From positions 1-62,388 of the forward strand of contig JAKSYS010000354.1 of NCBI GenBank assembly GCA_022925895.1: 62,388 bases of DNA, given 5' to 3'. Within the stretch, counting starts at the first letter, position 1. Each line of letters starts with the position of its first letter. Below, one piece after another: positions 1 through 11,470 of the stretch. Made by a program: the position numbers and the translations under genes. The notes beneath the pieces are model-generated. The model did no database searches. It worked only from the letters and a program-made list of their open reading frames with translations, and was not told where the DNA came from. Origin of the DNA: Fragilaria crotonensis. Taxonomy: Eukaryota; Bacillariophyta; Fragilariophyceae; Fragilariales; Fragilariaceae.

Positions 1-56
1 CAGTAATGTCTATCCCCGCTCGCAACCTGTCTCTCTTCTCGTATAAATCTGTGATC

Positions 57-615
57 TCATATAATTCGGTGTCCCTTATCTGACGAGTCTCCATAGTCTG
101 GGTGTTGTGTAGGGTGTGATTCCGAGCCTTCCATACCGTCTGGTGGTAAGTGTAAAGCCTTGAATATTACTTGGAGGCGTTGGTAGCCGAGGCGGGATTG
201 AGGAGTATCTGTATCGAATAGACCTTCTTCAGCCATGTTCCTCCACTCGACACTCAAGTATCCCTTGATTGCATTTTCCCAGCCGATTTCCTGTTGGTCA
301 GTAAGAGCCGCACGGATTCTGTCGTGAAACTTGACTGGAAATTCCTTCGCATTCACTGCATCATCGCTATCACCTCTATACTCAAGCCAGTCAAGTACCT
401 TCCTTTATAAGGTGAAAAACCGGATGAGACCCTGCCGATGACAGGGATGTCCGCAACCGAAGCAGGCCGTTGTCGTGTTCAGTATTCATGTGACATCGGA
501 GGACATGATTGGTGGTCTCGAGTTGTGTTTTGCAGCAGGGACATAGACTTAGGTTGGGATCGCTAACTTTTGCGTTGCGGCATCGAACTTTTCCTGTGTT
601 CCATTGGTCAAACAT
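57..615 (-). pseudogene. LINE ORF2, C-terminal zinc-binding tail
   Basis: Minus-strand frames 391-615 and 57-356 continue ORF2. The first contains CPCCKTQ followed by TTNHVLRC, i.e. C-x2-C ... H-x4-C, a zinc-binding pattern resembling the zf-RVT domain at the C-terminus of many plant and algal LINE proteins. The second, in another frame, is an alpha-helical-looking stretch without a recognisable motif. The pieces are separated by single frame changes. The tail continues to near the window edge, so the 3' UTR is not resolved. Confidence 0.65.
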
Positions 616-1710
616 GAATTTCGTTTGTGCGACTTGTGCTGATGGAGAGAGCCGTCGATGGAATCGGCCGTAAGCTTCAACATCGATGCGATTCCAGATG
701 CTGTTTGTCCACTTGTGTTTGGACTGAACATACGATCGAAGATGGTATCCGTTGATGTGGAAGCGCAGCAGGATTCCATCTGCGATACTAGTCTGACACC
801 GTTGACTGAGATGGTGATCTTTGCTTCGGGAGTATGATCAGTTTTCTCGATGGACTGTCGTTTGTGTGAGTGCTCGCGATACCATGTGGCGAGTTGATCC
901 ACGTGCGAATTACGTGACACATCTTTCTTATGTGTGCCGCTTGATATTTGAGATGTATCAAGTTGATGTCCTTTGACCCAGACGTGCGAGATCTTTCGTC
1001 GAATGAATTTGCTTTCGTGCTTTATGATGCTCATATAATCAGGGTTGGATGGCTGTCGTTCCTTGATCTGCCGTTGCGTGTGATTCTGGACGTTGCGTAT
1101 CGCCGATTTGCTGTCCGTAACCCATCGGAATGTGCATTGATGTCGTTTACCCCAGGAGCGTTGAAGGAGTGAGATCAGAAGCAGAGCTGCCGCGTATCCT
1201 CCGAGTTCACAACGAGTCGAGTTGGCCGTGTCAAAGGTCCGTCTACAGGTCCCGCCCCTTCGCACAGAATTGTGTTCTGAGGAGTGGTGAGACTCAGCCG
1301 AATGTCCCTTGGCGGCCTTTCAAACCGCCGTCGGATGCGATGGTCAGTGTCTGTTTACGTTGACATTCTCTCCAGATGCGATCTTCATGCTCTGGAAATT
1401 GAATGTGAGTCAGCAACCTTTTCTTGTTCCGCGGGAGTCCTTTGAGATACGACATTAACGGCCTCGATTGTTGGGAATTAATTGGCTGAATCGGGTCGGG
1501 CGTATCTCGTCCTGTCGATATAAGAGTTGGTATTGCCTCATTTCCGATCATATCGTAGGAATTGAGACGATATATATCGTTTCCAAAGTCGTTGTTGGTG
1601 TCTACTGGAGGTAATTGACGGGGCCATGCATCCTTAGAGACAAAGTCGGCAGGCCGTTCGCCTTGTAGAGCCCACAGTGATATGTTGGCTGGGGATGTGC
1701 GATCCGACAT
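549..1710 (-). pseudogene. LINE ORF2, RNase H domain
   Basis: Two frames together give all five classic RNase HI positions. TIASDGGLKG (first Asp) lies at the end of the 1294-1710 frame. The 549-1265 frame supplies RCELGGYAAAL (Glu), RWVTDSKSAI (Asp), VWVKGHQL (His) and NSHVDQLA (last Asp). The break between 1294 and 1265 lies between the first Asp and the Glu, and a one-base shift restores continuity. RNase H removes the RNA strand during second-strand synthesis and is found only in some LINE clades. It is placed downstream of the reverse transcriptase, as expected. Confidence 0.85.
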
Positions 1711-3900
1711 CTCGGCTAACGTCGTTATCTGCAGATAAATCCGTAAGATTGATGTCCAGCTGTTGTCTTGGACTGTAGCCTTTGAGTCGGTCTAGATTCA
1801 TGACGTACTGATCATTGGGACTCTGTAGTGGTAGAAGAATGGTATCCGTGATTGTGATCTTGACGTTGTGGTTGGACATAAATTGTCGCATAGATAGGAT
1901 CCATGTCGGAGTAAGGTACGGGATAATGATACTTGGTTCCTCGAGCAATGGGGTTGGAATACCTGCTTCAATTTGGGAGGCCTGAAGTTGTAGCAGAAGT
2001 AAACGTCCGACCTCCGTATTGCCGTATACTTCGTGACGGAAGTATTTCAGCATTTCGATGCCTCCTTCGGTCCTGAGATCAATTAGTCCAAGTCCTCCCA
2101 TTGATTCTGGTCCATGTCGAATTGCAGTCGGCAATCGACTGGATAGACCGAGCTTCTGGACGATGGATGGAATAATTTTTGCTTGAACCTTTTCGAACTC
2201 TTCTTCGTCCACCGCGATCGCTGGTAATGAATATCTCATAGCCGGAGCGTATATCGTTCGGTGAAAAACACGGATGTCCGATGGCGATAATCGGGGCGAC
2301 CGAATATAGCCAGCATATTGGTCCGCCTTGGATTTCAGTACGTGGAGATGGTGCGAGAAGTCGCCTGTCGGAGTTTGGTGAACTCCAAGGATCCGAGCTG
2401 ATGTGTGTATGCCTTGCCGGTCGATTTGAACGGTGGAATCTGTATCCGACGAGCCCTGATAAAGTTTGATTGTTGGGTCTTCATCTGAAAGTTCTCTGAG
2501 CTGTGGTCGTCCTTGTCGCCAATCCCAGTAGAGTGCATACCACGAACATTTCTTTAAGTTCAAGGCACCTCCTGAAAAATGCAGTAGTTGTTCCCATGTC
2601 TGAGCAGCATTTTCCAACGCTTGAACTAATTTCGGAACGTCTTGGTACCATCATCAGTGATGCCGATAGCTGTGTCATCCACGAAAGCGTCCACGAGGCG
2701 TTGGTGAGTGATAGTACCGTCAACCGATCGAAAACTGATACGATCTGGAACGACCTTCTCTAGTGTGTTCAGGAGAACTACTACTAAGGACAACCATACC
2801 GCTGGAGATGCGCCGCTATTCTGCCCAGTGCCAAACAATGGTTCCAGAGTGGTCCCTTTGTATGACGTATTTGAAACACCGTATACCGTTTTCACCATAT
2901 ATTGCATCAGCTCCAGGGATTTAGCGTGTGTTCGGACGGCTTCGTTGGGCATACCACAACGGCGCGCAGCCAACATTCCCAACGCCACGATGATGCGATC
3001 GAAACATGCTGAGGCATCATTATCAAACCGGACGTAGTTCACCTTCAGGAGTCGACATAGATCGGTAGTGAGTTGATTCAACATAACTGGGTCCATTGTT
3101 GTTCGTCCTGGCACCGAGCCGTGTTGTCTGTCGTTGAGTAAGCTAAGTTGTACTGACCGGCGAACTAAACGAGACCCCCACATAATTTTTAGAAACAGAT
3201 TGTAGTCGGCCTCAAACAAATGGATAATGCGGAGACGATTGATTTTGGGGCTCCCTTTGTCTTTTTCGATCATCACATTCACCGCCTTGCACCATCGTGG
3301 TATGGCTATGCCTCGGGAGATTGCGATGTTAAGAAACTTGCGGAGGCAGTCCAAGAGTATTGGATCCTGTATCAGTGCTTTATAATGCCCGAGATGACGT
3401 CCAGACGGTGACGTCGTAGTCGTTTCCTTCCAGGATTTAAATCCTTTAACGATGTCGTCCGCTGTGATAGTCATTGGAATCGGATCTCCCTCTAGTACTG
3501 AACCTGGTATCTGAAAGGATGCTAGAAACTCGCGCAGGAGATATCGGTCGCCGTGCCATTCTGGTGGAATTTCGCCTGCAAGCAATGACTCTGCCTCCGG
3601 TGATAGACTTGAGAACGTTAAGGCGTCATGTATCAACCCATGCCCACAAGGCGATTCTGCTGCAGCTCTAAAGGCGTCTCGATTGAAGCGGAGGAGATGG
3701 TCTTCAATGTCCTCTCGCGTGATCACTGTATCCCATATCAGATTTTCAGGAGCTGTAAACTTCAGGATATTGTGGACTTGACCTGGCACCGTGGCTGTTG
3801 TCGTGTCAACGTGTCTTGGTACAAGCAATTGTTGCAGTGCGGATACCTCGCTGGGTTTCACGATCTGTCTTATTTTGCCATATAACTGGCGACTGTTCAC
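1634..3900 (-). pseudogene. LINE ORF2, reverse transcriptase and thumb
   Basis: The frame at 2626-3900 holds the palm. It begins with an LYGKIRQIVKPSE segment typical of the pre-palm region. Motif A is FDNDASACFDRI, motif B is GTGQNSGASPAVWL and motif C is FVDDTAIG, giving the catalytic aspartates. The frame then shifts, and 1634-2617 holds the thumb and connector, with SGGALNLKKC, a LGVHQTPTG stretch and GPESMGGLGL. The conserved FVDD and DNDASACFDR motifs match LINE reverse transcriptases rather than LTR ones. The catalytic residues survive, so the frame break near 2620 is either recent or a sequence error. Confidence 0.88.
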
Positions 3901-4000
3901 CTGGCCATTGTTCGTCTGACAATTACGGCTTTACGTTGAGATTCGGCTTGCGTGTTGGGATTCATGTCAGATTCGTATGAATCCAGTAACTCTTCGTAGC

Positions 4001-5634
4001 TTAAATTGTGTAGAGCCGTTGCTTCCGTTGAGTCTTCCGAAGGGTCCTGTTGGCTTGGTTGAGATGGGATCGAACTTCGTCGATTGACAACTCTTGGGTT
4101 CTATGCGGCAGTGCAAACGATGAATCGAATTGTTGAATCTTTCGCTCCCACCTTGCGAATGTCGCAGAATAATCCTCAACATGTGTGAGTTCGCGGAGTC
4201 GCAATTTCCAGTAACGTAACAGGACGCCGGCATTCCGCAAACGAGGAGACCATTTATACATTTTTGGTTGCGTTCGTAGAACACTTTCCGCATGTTCCAT
4301 AGCTCTTCCTTGGTCATCGTCCCACGCAATAAGTAGACGGCGCACTTGAGTTTGCGTCAGGCTGGAATGTGTTTTGAACAAATCGTCGATCCTGTCTTGC
4401 ATCCGATGATCTGCATAATATTGTTTGATCGTCCTGGTGTACAGTGTGATCAGCTCAGGATTTCCGCTCCTGAGTGCCCGGCGTTGAAGGCTAGGAAGAC
4501 GGTCCTCTGGCATTGATCCGAACAGATGGGATAAATTTAAATCTACATATAAGGCTCTGTGATCTGATTGTGGACCCTCAAAGTATGAGAGGGTACCCTG
4601 TCTACTCATTGCCGCTTCAGTTCTAGGACATCCGAAGATGTAATCGATTCTTCTGTGTGCTGAACCAATGTATGTAGATGGAGCTGGATGGGATTTGTGA
4701 AGATCTACGAGATCGTGGGACCGAAGCATATCGCTCAACTTGGTGTCTTTGGAGAAGACGGCATTAGCATCCATCATAACCACGAGTGCATGGTTTTCCT
4801 CTCTGAGTAACCGGATTGTCGAGGATAGGTCATCCACGAATTGAGTCCTGGGTTGCGGTTGACGGAATCCTTGCGCTTGGAAATACTCGTATTCCCGATG
4901 AAACGTGCCGAGAGGTGCTGTTGTTATCGAGCTCGAGCAGGTGCGGTACCCAGTGATTATGCTACATTTTTGTCCCCCAGATCCGTTAATGGTAAACCCA
5001 CACCATCGACCGAGACCAGAGGGATCAACGATGGGAGAACCGAATACAGTTGTCGTGATATCGCCGCGGATTACCTGAAGAACCCCTCCTGCCTGGAACG
5101 TTTCGTTCGCTCTAAGAGGGTCGATTTGTGCAGAAGGTGATCCGAATACCGTTTTCCCATTTTGAAACTGACGTCGAACGCATTGCTGAAATGACGATTG
5201 AAGGTGAGTATGTTGCCATCCGGAATTTGTCTCCGCCATCCCAAAAAGATCGACTGAATACGAACGCATTGCCGATAGGAAATACCGATAGTCGTCCGCG
5301 GTTGAGGAGAACGTAAGACCTTTGACATTCTGAAACATGAGACGGATGGTACCAGGGTCTTTATAGACGATCGCGTCACCGAATGTCTGATCGGCAACGG
5401 ATCTCCTGACCGGCGAATCGTCAATCTGCCGGGACGCTCTCGTTGGAATAATAGTACCTGTGACGGGGGGATGGGATGGTGTCTGTCGATGCCTCGTGAC
5501 ATGTATCGGCGCTTGGGAGCTCGATGGGAATCTGCTGCTGGTGTGAACATGGTGCTGTGTGATCGAGTAGGTTCGCCCTCCATTGTCTCTATAATCGGTC
5601 TTGGAGTGGTGACTCTGGATGTTTCGCCCATCAT
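4001..5634 (-). pseudogene. LINE ORF2, endonuclease (EEP/APE-like) part
   Basis: The same frame is open up to 6025, overlapping the end of ORF1, but the endonuclease homology begins near 5345 with a LMFQNVKGL segment. Further features are an AETNSGW motif (catalytic Glu), a MMDANAVF stretch, a RRIDYIFG segment and a QSDHRAL motif. The last matches the C-terminal Ser-Asp-His active site of exonuclease-endonuclease-phosphatase enzymes. This domain nicks target DNA to prime reverse transcription. The frame closes at 4001, before the reverse transcriptase begins in another frame, so at least one frameshift separates them. The ATG overlapping the ORF1 stop is also in a different frame from the endonuclease. 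Domain identity is clear; the exact ORF2 start is not. Confidence 0.85.
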
Positions 5635-8582
5635 CATTTCCGTTCGCCTCCCTCTGGATCACTATGTAAATTGTATTGAGTGTCCAGATCGGGCATAACG
5701 TCAGTGGTAGTGGAGAATTCATCCGAAGTATCGTCCAAAAGGGATACTCCAACTTGAACGTGTTCGTTGTGTGGTTGCGCAGTCGCGGAGTGATCCATGC
5801 CGGAGTGATGGTCGTCATCCTGTTCATTATCATCTGTGGATCCCAGAGACATTTCCTCGAGTTCTGAATGAAGTGTGTAATTGGACTTATCCAGATTTGC
5901 TTGACGAGACTTCTTCTTGATCGGAGATGTAGATTTCTCTGAATGCACGCGTGTATTAACGGCGTGTAGAACCCGGACAGCATCTCGTCGTATCGAGTGG
6001 GTTTCCATGTGGAGATGTTGTACACTCTCCTGGGCTTCTAAGATGGACAAATTTTCGATGGTACGTCTGCGAGTTGTTCCTTCTGTCACCTGCTCTTGCT
6101 GGGTTGTTGTGGTTTGAGCACTGAGCGTGATTTTGGTCAACGCATCCATTTGAGAGGCAATCCTGTCCATGACGTCTGTCAGTCGAGCTACCCTTGTGCT
6201 GAGCTCTACAAGTTGAACGTGGGAGTCCTGTTGTCGTTCCATGGTTAGCACCAGTTTGTCGCTGTTCTCTTGCAGGGTCGCGATAGTTTGCTGTAGCGTC
6301 TTGTCGGTTTCCTTACTCAGTTGGGAGTTTTCCGTTATTGCTTGTTGCTGATTGCGAAAAAGAGCTTCGAGTTCGTTGAGTCGCCGAGTAGTAGCCTGGG
6401 ATAGTAGAGACGGAGTCATAACGGACTGGGTGGCGGACTTCGTCGATGTCGTTTGATCATCATGTCCGGGATCTGGGTCTGATGCCTGGTACGGGGTAGC
6501 CTGTTTTTCGCCGAGAGTCAACAGTTTGGACATGTTCCTACTCTTTTTGTTGCCTGTTTGTTGGTTTGTTGCACCTTCTTGCCTTTGATAGGAGTCGGCA
6601 GTTTTGGGCGAAGGGCACGTAAGTCCCGCCTCATTTCGTACCGACGATGGAGCTCGCTGCCATACTTCTGCAGACGTAAGATGTTCTAGAAAATCCAGAT
6701 TGTGTTGGGTCGATGTGTCTATGTGGATCTCCGACGGAAGTCCTGGTAGACTATCTCGAAATCTGGCTTCTCTGCGGCTGATGGGATTGACGCGAAGACG
6801 GTATTGACGCAGGTGTTCCTGGGCCTCTAAGAAGTGTGATTTTGGTACCAGAAGATATGCTTTCTGATCGTAGCCGCCATTTACCACTTCACATCGAGCG
6901 CTTGCTTCAGTACGTCCTCGAAACAGGGTTGCCGACCACTCCCTAGTAGATCTTTCCACGATAGTGCCATCCTCAAAGTGTTCCTTACGGGGTTTGTCGA
7001 GATTTGTCAAAGTGGGAAACAGAGCTAACGACTTGAGAGATTTCGAATACTGATCTTGCATTTCGAAATAGGAACTGATTTGTGTTGGTGTCAAGTTTGC
7101 CAAAGCGAGTCGGGGCAGATACAACGAGGAGTTTCTTCCCGATAGCAACTCCGACAATGCTTTTGATAACGTGGAGACATGATTTTCCCCGCACTGGACC
7201 GCTAAATGGGTAATCTTTTTGATCAGCTGGGGTTTGATGGAACTGGAGGATGTCAAAGAACGGAGTTTCCGGGGGGGGAGCAGTATGCGGAGACTTTGAA
7301 GAAATCTGGTTCGATGGGTTGTTCGAGCTGCTTTCAGCAAAATGTACCCTGCGATAACATCTTTCCCGCTCTTGGTGGTAGAGTTGGAGATGTTAACCGA
7401 TGTCTGATGAATCTTCAAGGTCTCCTTAGTCCTTTCCTTGTTCTTCCATTGTCCGGGAAACTTTGCCGCAAAACATATGCGGGCACCAAAAATTATTTGG
7501 GATGTCGATGGAAGGAAAACGATATTTGGAGACAGAAATTCGCGTAATTCACCTGGAGATAGCTCGGACATCACCTTTGACATTGTGAGATCGGTGCTTT
7601 CCCAGCGAAACAGTGAACAGTCATCGTCTGTGAACAAATCGGTCATCAAGGTGTGTGCTTCTGTCAACCAAGTTGTCGAATGCTCATTGTAGTTTTTGAA
7701 ATCGCCACCTGGTTTCCATCGAAAAGTAACTCGGTGTGTGCCGTCGTTGGTGGGAACGTTGAGATATTGTTGCATCGCTGACTGTTTACCGATAGAGGAA
7801 GCCTCGGTCGTCATAGATCGGGAGGAGGAGAAGTTCTTGGGACTTGTGCGTTGCTGGGCGTCATCAGATATCACACCAGAGGATTGCCCGAGGGACTTGT
7901 TGGGAATGATGTTGGCCGCGGCAGTCGGGATTGGAGAAGGTGGGACAGTTGTCGTTGGATTGTCGAGGCGATTAGCTGCGGCTGGTGGTGATCGACTTCG
8001 AGAGTGTTTTTTCTTTGAGCCGACTGTGGTCCATTTGGTCGAGTCAATATCCATTACGTCATGGTCGCCGCGTACATAGTCGTTCCATGTGTACTCCAAC
8101 GAATTGATCGCGAGGTATTGAGGAGCATGACGTTGAAGATACGGTTGGGAGACTTCGGTAGCCCATGCCGACAGTGTAGCAGGAATGTCGAGTTTCCTGT
8201 CAACGTGGAAGAGAAAGTTGTACCATACCATTCTATGACAGATGATTGGGTCGTCGCTATACTTCATCCAAAGCGAGTCGAATTTAGTACAATCGTCGTA
8301 GACAAAAAGACCGAGAGTCAGGTAACGGAGCCAGTTCTGCGGAGTACCGATCTGACGATAGGCATGAGCATTTGCTTCTCTGCGATAACGTTCCTCGGTA
8401 GAAAACCAGTCTGTTCCGTTGATTGGCCTTGGCATGTCATGCCACTCTTCAGTATGAAATCCATACTTCGGATGGTGAGGATCATGGTAGGCCGTTGGAT
8501 CCGGAGGGGACGGGAGCGCCGCTTGGGCGGTCATGGTCATGGTGGTGGTGCTACGCGACAACTTCCTATTCGGGATACGCAA
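5634..8582 (-). CDS. LINE ORF1 protein, 982 aa
   Basis: This is an uninterrupted frame. The first third is polar, with a basic RSRSPP stretch near residue 190. A central region (about residues 280-650) has a folded-protein composition. A hydrophilic heptad-like stretch at about residues 725-820, rich in Q, E, L and D, should form a coiled coil, and the tail is acidic. In LINEs, ORF1 proteins form trimers or oligomers that bind element RNA as a chaperone; that role is inferred from position and coiled coil only. I see no CCHC knuckle or clear RRM. The stop TGA shares two bases with a downstream ATG (ATGA at 5634-5637), an arrangement suited to reinitiation. The intact length contrasts with the broken ORF2. 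Confidence 0.85.
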   Translation of the reverse strand: MRIPNRKLSRSTTTMTMTAQAALPSPPDPTAYHDPHHPKYGFHTEEWHDMPRPINGTDWFSTEERYRREANAHAYRQIGTPQNWLRYLTLGLFVYDDCTKFDSLWMKYSDDPIICHRMVWYNFLFHVDRKLDIPATLSAWATEVSQPYLQRHAPQYLAINSLEYTWNDYVRGDHDVMDIDSTKWTTVGSKKKHSRSRSPPAAANRLDNPTTTVPPSPIPTAAANIIPNKSLGQSSGVISDDAQQRTSPKNFSSSRSMTTEASSIGKQSAMQQYLNVPTNDGTHRVTFRWKPGGDFKNYNEHSTTWLTEAHTLMTDLFTDDDCSLFRWESTDLTMSKVMSELSPGELREFLSPNIVFLPSTSQIIFGARICFAAKFPGQWKNKERTKETLKIHQTSVNISNSTTKSGKDVIAGYILLKAARTTHRTRFLQSLRILLPPRKLRSLTSSSSIKPQLIKKITHLAVQCGENHVSTLSKALSELLSGRNSSLYLPRLALANLTPTQISSYFEMQDQYSKSLKSLALFPTLTNLDKPRKEHFEDGTIVERSTREWSATLFRGRTEASARCEVVNGGYDQKAYLLVPKSHFLEAQEHLRQYRLRVNPISRREARFRDSLPGLPSEIHIDTSTQHNLDFLEHLTSAEVWQRAPSSVRNEAGLTCPSPKTADSYQRQEGATNQQTGNKKSRNMSKLLTLGEKQATPYQASDPDPGHDDQTTSTKSATQSVMTPSLLSQATTRRLNELEALFRNQQQAITENSQLSKETDKTLQQTIATLQENSDKLVLTMERQQDSHVQLVELSTRVARLTDVMDRIASQMDALTKITLSAQTTTTQQEQVTEGTTRRRTIENLSILEAQESVQHLHMETHSIRRDAVRVLHAVNTRVHSEKSTSPIKKKSRQANLDKSNYTLHSELEEMSLGSTDDNEQDDDHHSGMDHSATAQPHNEHVQVGVSLLDDTSDEFSTTTDVMPDLDTQYNLHSDPEGGERK

Positions 8583-8640
8583 TTACGAACGACGGGCAGA
8601 ACGTACTTGCGAAAAACTGAACTAGAAAATTGTGTCTGGT

Positions 8641-9449
8641 CGATGTGATGAGGTGTCATTACAACATCAGAGTGTTCACTTCTGTGTAGCTGATTACATA
8701 CCAATAAACATGGTTTGCGTTACTTTGTATAGGATTGCGTGCAGTCTTCATGCTGGGGGAAGGCGATTCGAGCCCAGCCAAGTCTTTTGTCGCAATTCAG
8801 TGGCAATGTACAACTGTACAAGTTCTTTTAACATTTAAAGATATCATGAAATGGAATTAACTATATTGGTTGCACTCTGAGTATTTCTAACCGCAACTAC
8901 AGTAGCGCTCTGTGCATCTGCTAACTCGTAGTGATGATTCCTGAACTCGTAGATATCGGACGACTTAGATTAATCTACACACACCTGACAACAACAAAAA
9001 CATGCAATTTCGGCACCCCCATTCCCAATCACATATACGCCTGACACCCCTCGCACGGGATATCGCGGTGTCCTAATGCCTACGTTATGTGGGAGTGCTT
9101 GCACGACATACACAGTATACAACGTACTATACCGTACAATACACATTCGCTGAACGAATTCGTATGGAGTTTATGCGATCAGTCTGGAACACCGACGATC
9201 CTCTGACCTTCGAACCTTCGAACCCTGAAACGCATATCATACCGTGGCGGGTATGGAGAGCTGCAGTACTCCGGTAGACATACGATGGTGTTTAGAATTT
9301 CGACAGTACAACAGTATTAGCGGACTGGGCATCACAAACCAATCATACCACTTGTTGCCACAACAACTACTTTCGTCCTTTGACAACTCGAAGTGGCAAA
9401 GGGCCACTCGATTACTCGTATTTTACCTTGATTCTCAACATCAACGCTC
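8641..9449. other. Intergenic, no gene recognised
   Basis: This stretch lies between the LINE ORF1 start and NMD3. It probably includes the LINE 5' UTR and host DNA. From about 9100 it contains many GTAC-type words, like other host intergenic stretches in this window. No open frame here has recognisable motifs. Confidence 0.5.
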
Positions 9450-11150
9450 ATGTCAACTGCAATAGAGATCCCATGTTGTGTCTGTGGCACAATGATTCTC
9501 CCGAACGCTGCCAATCAATGTTCATCTTGTCTGGCGCAAGAGGTGGACCTGAAAGGTATCCTCCGAAAGGGTCCAGGAGGAGGAAATTTGGTGATTCATC
9601 AGTGTCGTCAATGTCGGTTGTTTGAGAAGACTCCTGGTAACTTCCAAGACGTGGCGCTGGAAAGTCCCGAACTCATGGCCATTTGTTTGAAGCACATTCC
9701 TGCACTGACAGCCCACAATGCTGCAAGTCCCAAGTTATCGCTGGTCGATGCCATGTTTGTCTGGACAGAACCCAATTCCATGAGAATTAGACTCCGTCTG
9801 ACAGTCAGAACGGAAGTTTACAACGTTCGAATCCAACAGCGGTGTGTCGTTGAGTTTGTCATACAATGGAAACAGTGTCCCACCTGCAATCGCGAATACA
9901 CCAATCGACAGTGGCAGGCCTTGGTACAGTTGCGACAGCGACGTGCCACCAGCAATGGTACGGACGATGCAGACTCGGGACGAAGAGGACTGGCAGTCTT
10001 GAAATGGCCCTGGCACGCAATGCCACCATTCGAAAACATGTCCTGTCGGTCGACACGTGCAAACAGGGATTTGATTTTTACTTTTGGGATTGTCGGAAGC
10101 ACAACAATTTAGCAACTATTTGGCGCGAGTAGCGCCTCTCAAGATCAAGACCACCAAAAAGTTGGTCAGTACTGATGTCAAGAGCAATACGGCCAATATG
10201 AAGTATACTGTCGCATGCGATATGGTACCGTTGTGCCGAGACGATATGGTGCTGGTCCACAAGTCGGCCAAAGGCAAAATTGCGGGCAGACTGGCTCGTC
10301 ACAAAAATGAGTTCCGTCGTACATTTGGTCGACGCATCGCCACGGCGAGATCGTTCCATGACCGAGTCCATGGGAGAAGTGGCACCGAAACGTATTACAA
10401 GAGCGGAGCGGAAAATGTGTACAAGGTTCTGTCCAGTACAAGACGATTGATCAGATTCATTGTTTTGGATACTGAACTGCTGCAGAGTACTTCTGATGGT
10501 GTTGGGGAGATTCGGGCAGAGAATCCAACATGTATCAAGGCCCACGCAGTGGAGTCGATAAGTATGCCCTTGCGGATGTGGAAGTCGCGCGTGAGTCGGA
10601 TTTCGGGGAGAATGATGAAACACTGCGATGCGTCACACACCTCGGGAATCTCCTTCAAGTTGGCGATGTCGTACTGGGCTATGATTTAACTACGTCTGTC
10701 ATGAGTGGAGGAGTCGAATGGTCGATGGAGCATAAATGCCTGAACGCAAGTTTTGTAATGCCCGATGTCGTTCTGGTGAAGAAGGTCCAGGGAACTGAGA
10801 AAGATGACGCAGGCCCTGAAAAAGTGCTTGGAAAAGCTAAATCTGGGCGAGCCAAGAAGAGAGAGAAGCGGAATAAGCGAGACGAAAAGAAGGCCCGCGA
10901 ATTAGAAGAAGCGGCTGGACGAATGGGATTTCTGGATCAAGGCGTTGTTAACAAGGATCAATTTGAGGAGGAGCTGATCAACGATCCCGATCTTGCAGAA
11001 GAACTGTTAGCGGCGGAGCGCGAATTGGCAGCGATAGACGAATATCCAATGGACCCTGAAGTTACTCTCGACAACAATCGGCAGCGCCACGAGGAAATTG
11101 TTGATCACATTACGGGCGACGAGGATGACACTACGGTTGACGACCTTTGA
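9450..11150 (+). CDS. NMD3: NMD3 homologue, 60S ribosomal subunit nuclear-export adaptor (frameshifted)
   Basis: NMD3 binds the nascent 60S subunit in the nucleus and carries it to the exportin CRM1. The N-terminus shows the paired zinc-binding CxxC motifs: CCVC, CSSC, CRQC and later CPTC. The signature strings FVWTEPNSMR, RCVVEFVIQW, a SAIHL-like segment and CVTHLGNLLQVGDVVLGYDL all align with known NMD3 proteins. A basic region (KKREKRNKRDEKK) and an acidic C-terminus fit the usual NLS and NES tail. The homology moves between frames near 10000, 10082, 10270, 10385 and 10525. Each shift is explained by one missing or extra base (for example a missing G at TTGAAATGG, a missing T in TTTT), and there is no room for introns. 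Either the sequence carries indel errors or this is a young pseudogene. Family assignment is secure; functional state is not. Confidence 0.9.
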
Positions 11151-11470
11151 ACAATAATCCAATATGACAGATGACCATTTATTGCTACCGCGTCCGCCTT
11201 AATCTAGAGATTGCAACAAGCTTCTTAGTCTTGCGGAAGGAGGATTCCATATACCAGACAGTAACCATCGCCGATTTCTTCTGTTTCGTTTATCCGTGTA
11301 TCTAACAGGAGGTACGTGAGAAACACATCGCATAAATGATAGGTGCATCGACACTTTTGATTCTCATACAAATGCCCTCAGAAAATTCGTCCTCCAGTGG
11401 CTTTTTCGCGTGTACTTCAGCATGTCTCGTGTCTCGGCACACGACATCGAGTACGGGGTTCGTAGTGACT

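Larger units (their letters stand above)
1..8640 (-). mobile_element. Non-LTR (LINE-like) retrotransposon, 3' end at or beyond window start
   Basis: Reading from high to low coordinates, the minus strand encodes a long ORF1, then an endonuclease, a reverse transcriptase, an RNase H and a CCHC-type zinc-binding tail. This is the order of an APE-type LINE with RNase H. ORF1 is intact at 982 codons, but ORF2 is spread over at least six reading frames. No LTRs are seen. The 5' boundary is placed arbitrarily just upstream of the ORF1 start, because no target-site duplication could be identified. The 3' UTR or tail is not visible, so the element probably continues past base 1. The domain order is direct observation; the family placement follows from known LINE architecture. 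Confidence 0.9.

Noticed and set aside
5071-5637. 188-codon minus-strand frame starting at the ATGA overlap
   Set aside because: Its translation shows no conserved motif, and the overlapping frame carries the endonuclease. Only the start position was kept as a finding.
7206-8648. Several plus-strand open frames across the LINE ORF1
   Set aside because: They are antisense to a 982-codon intact ORF and have no protein-like motifs.
8745-8790. B-box-like word GATTCGAGCCC suggesting a tRNA
   Set aside because: No acceptable A box, acceptor stem or anticodon arm could be formed around it.
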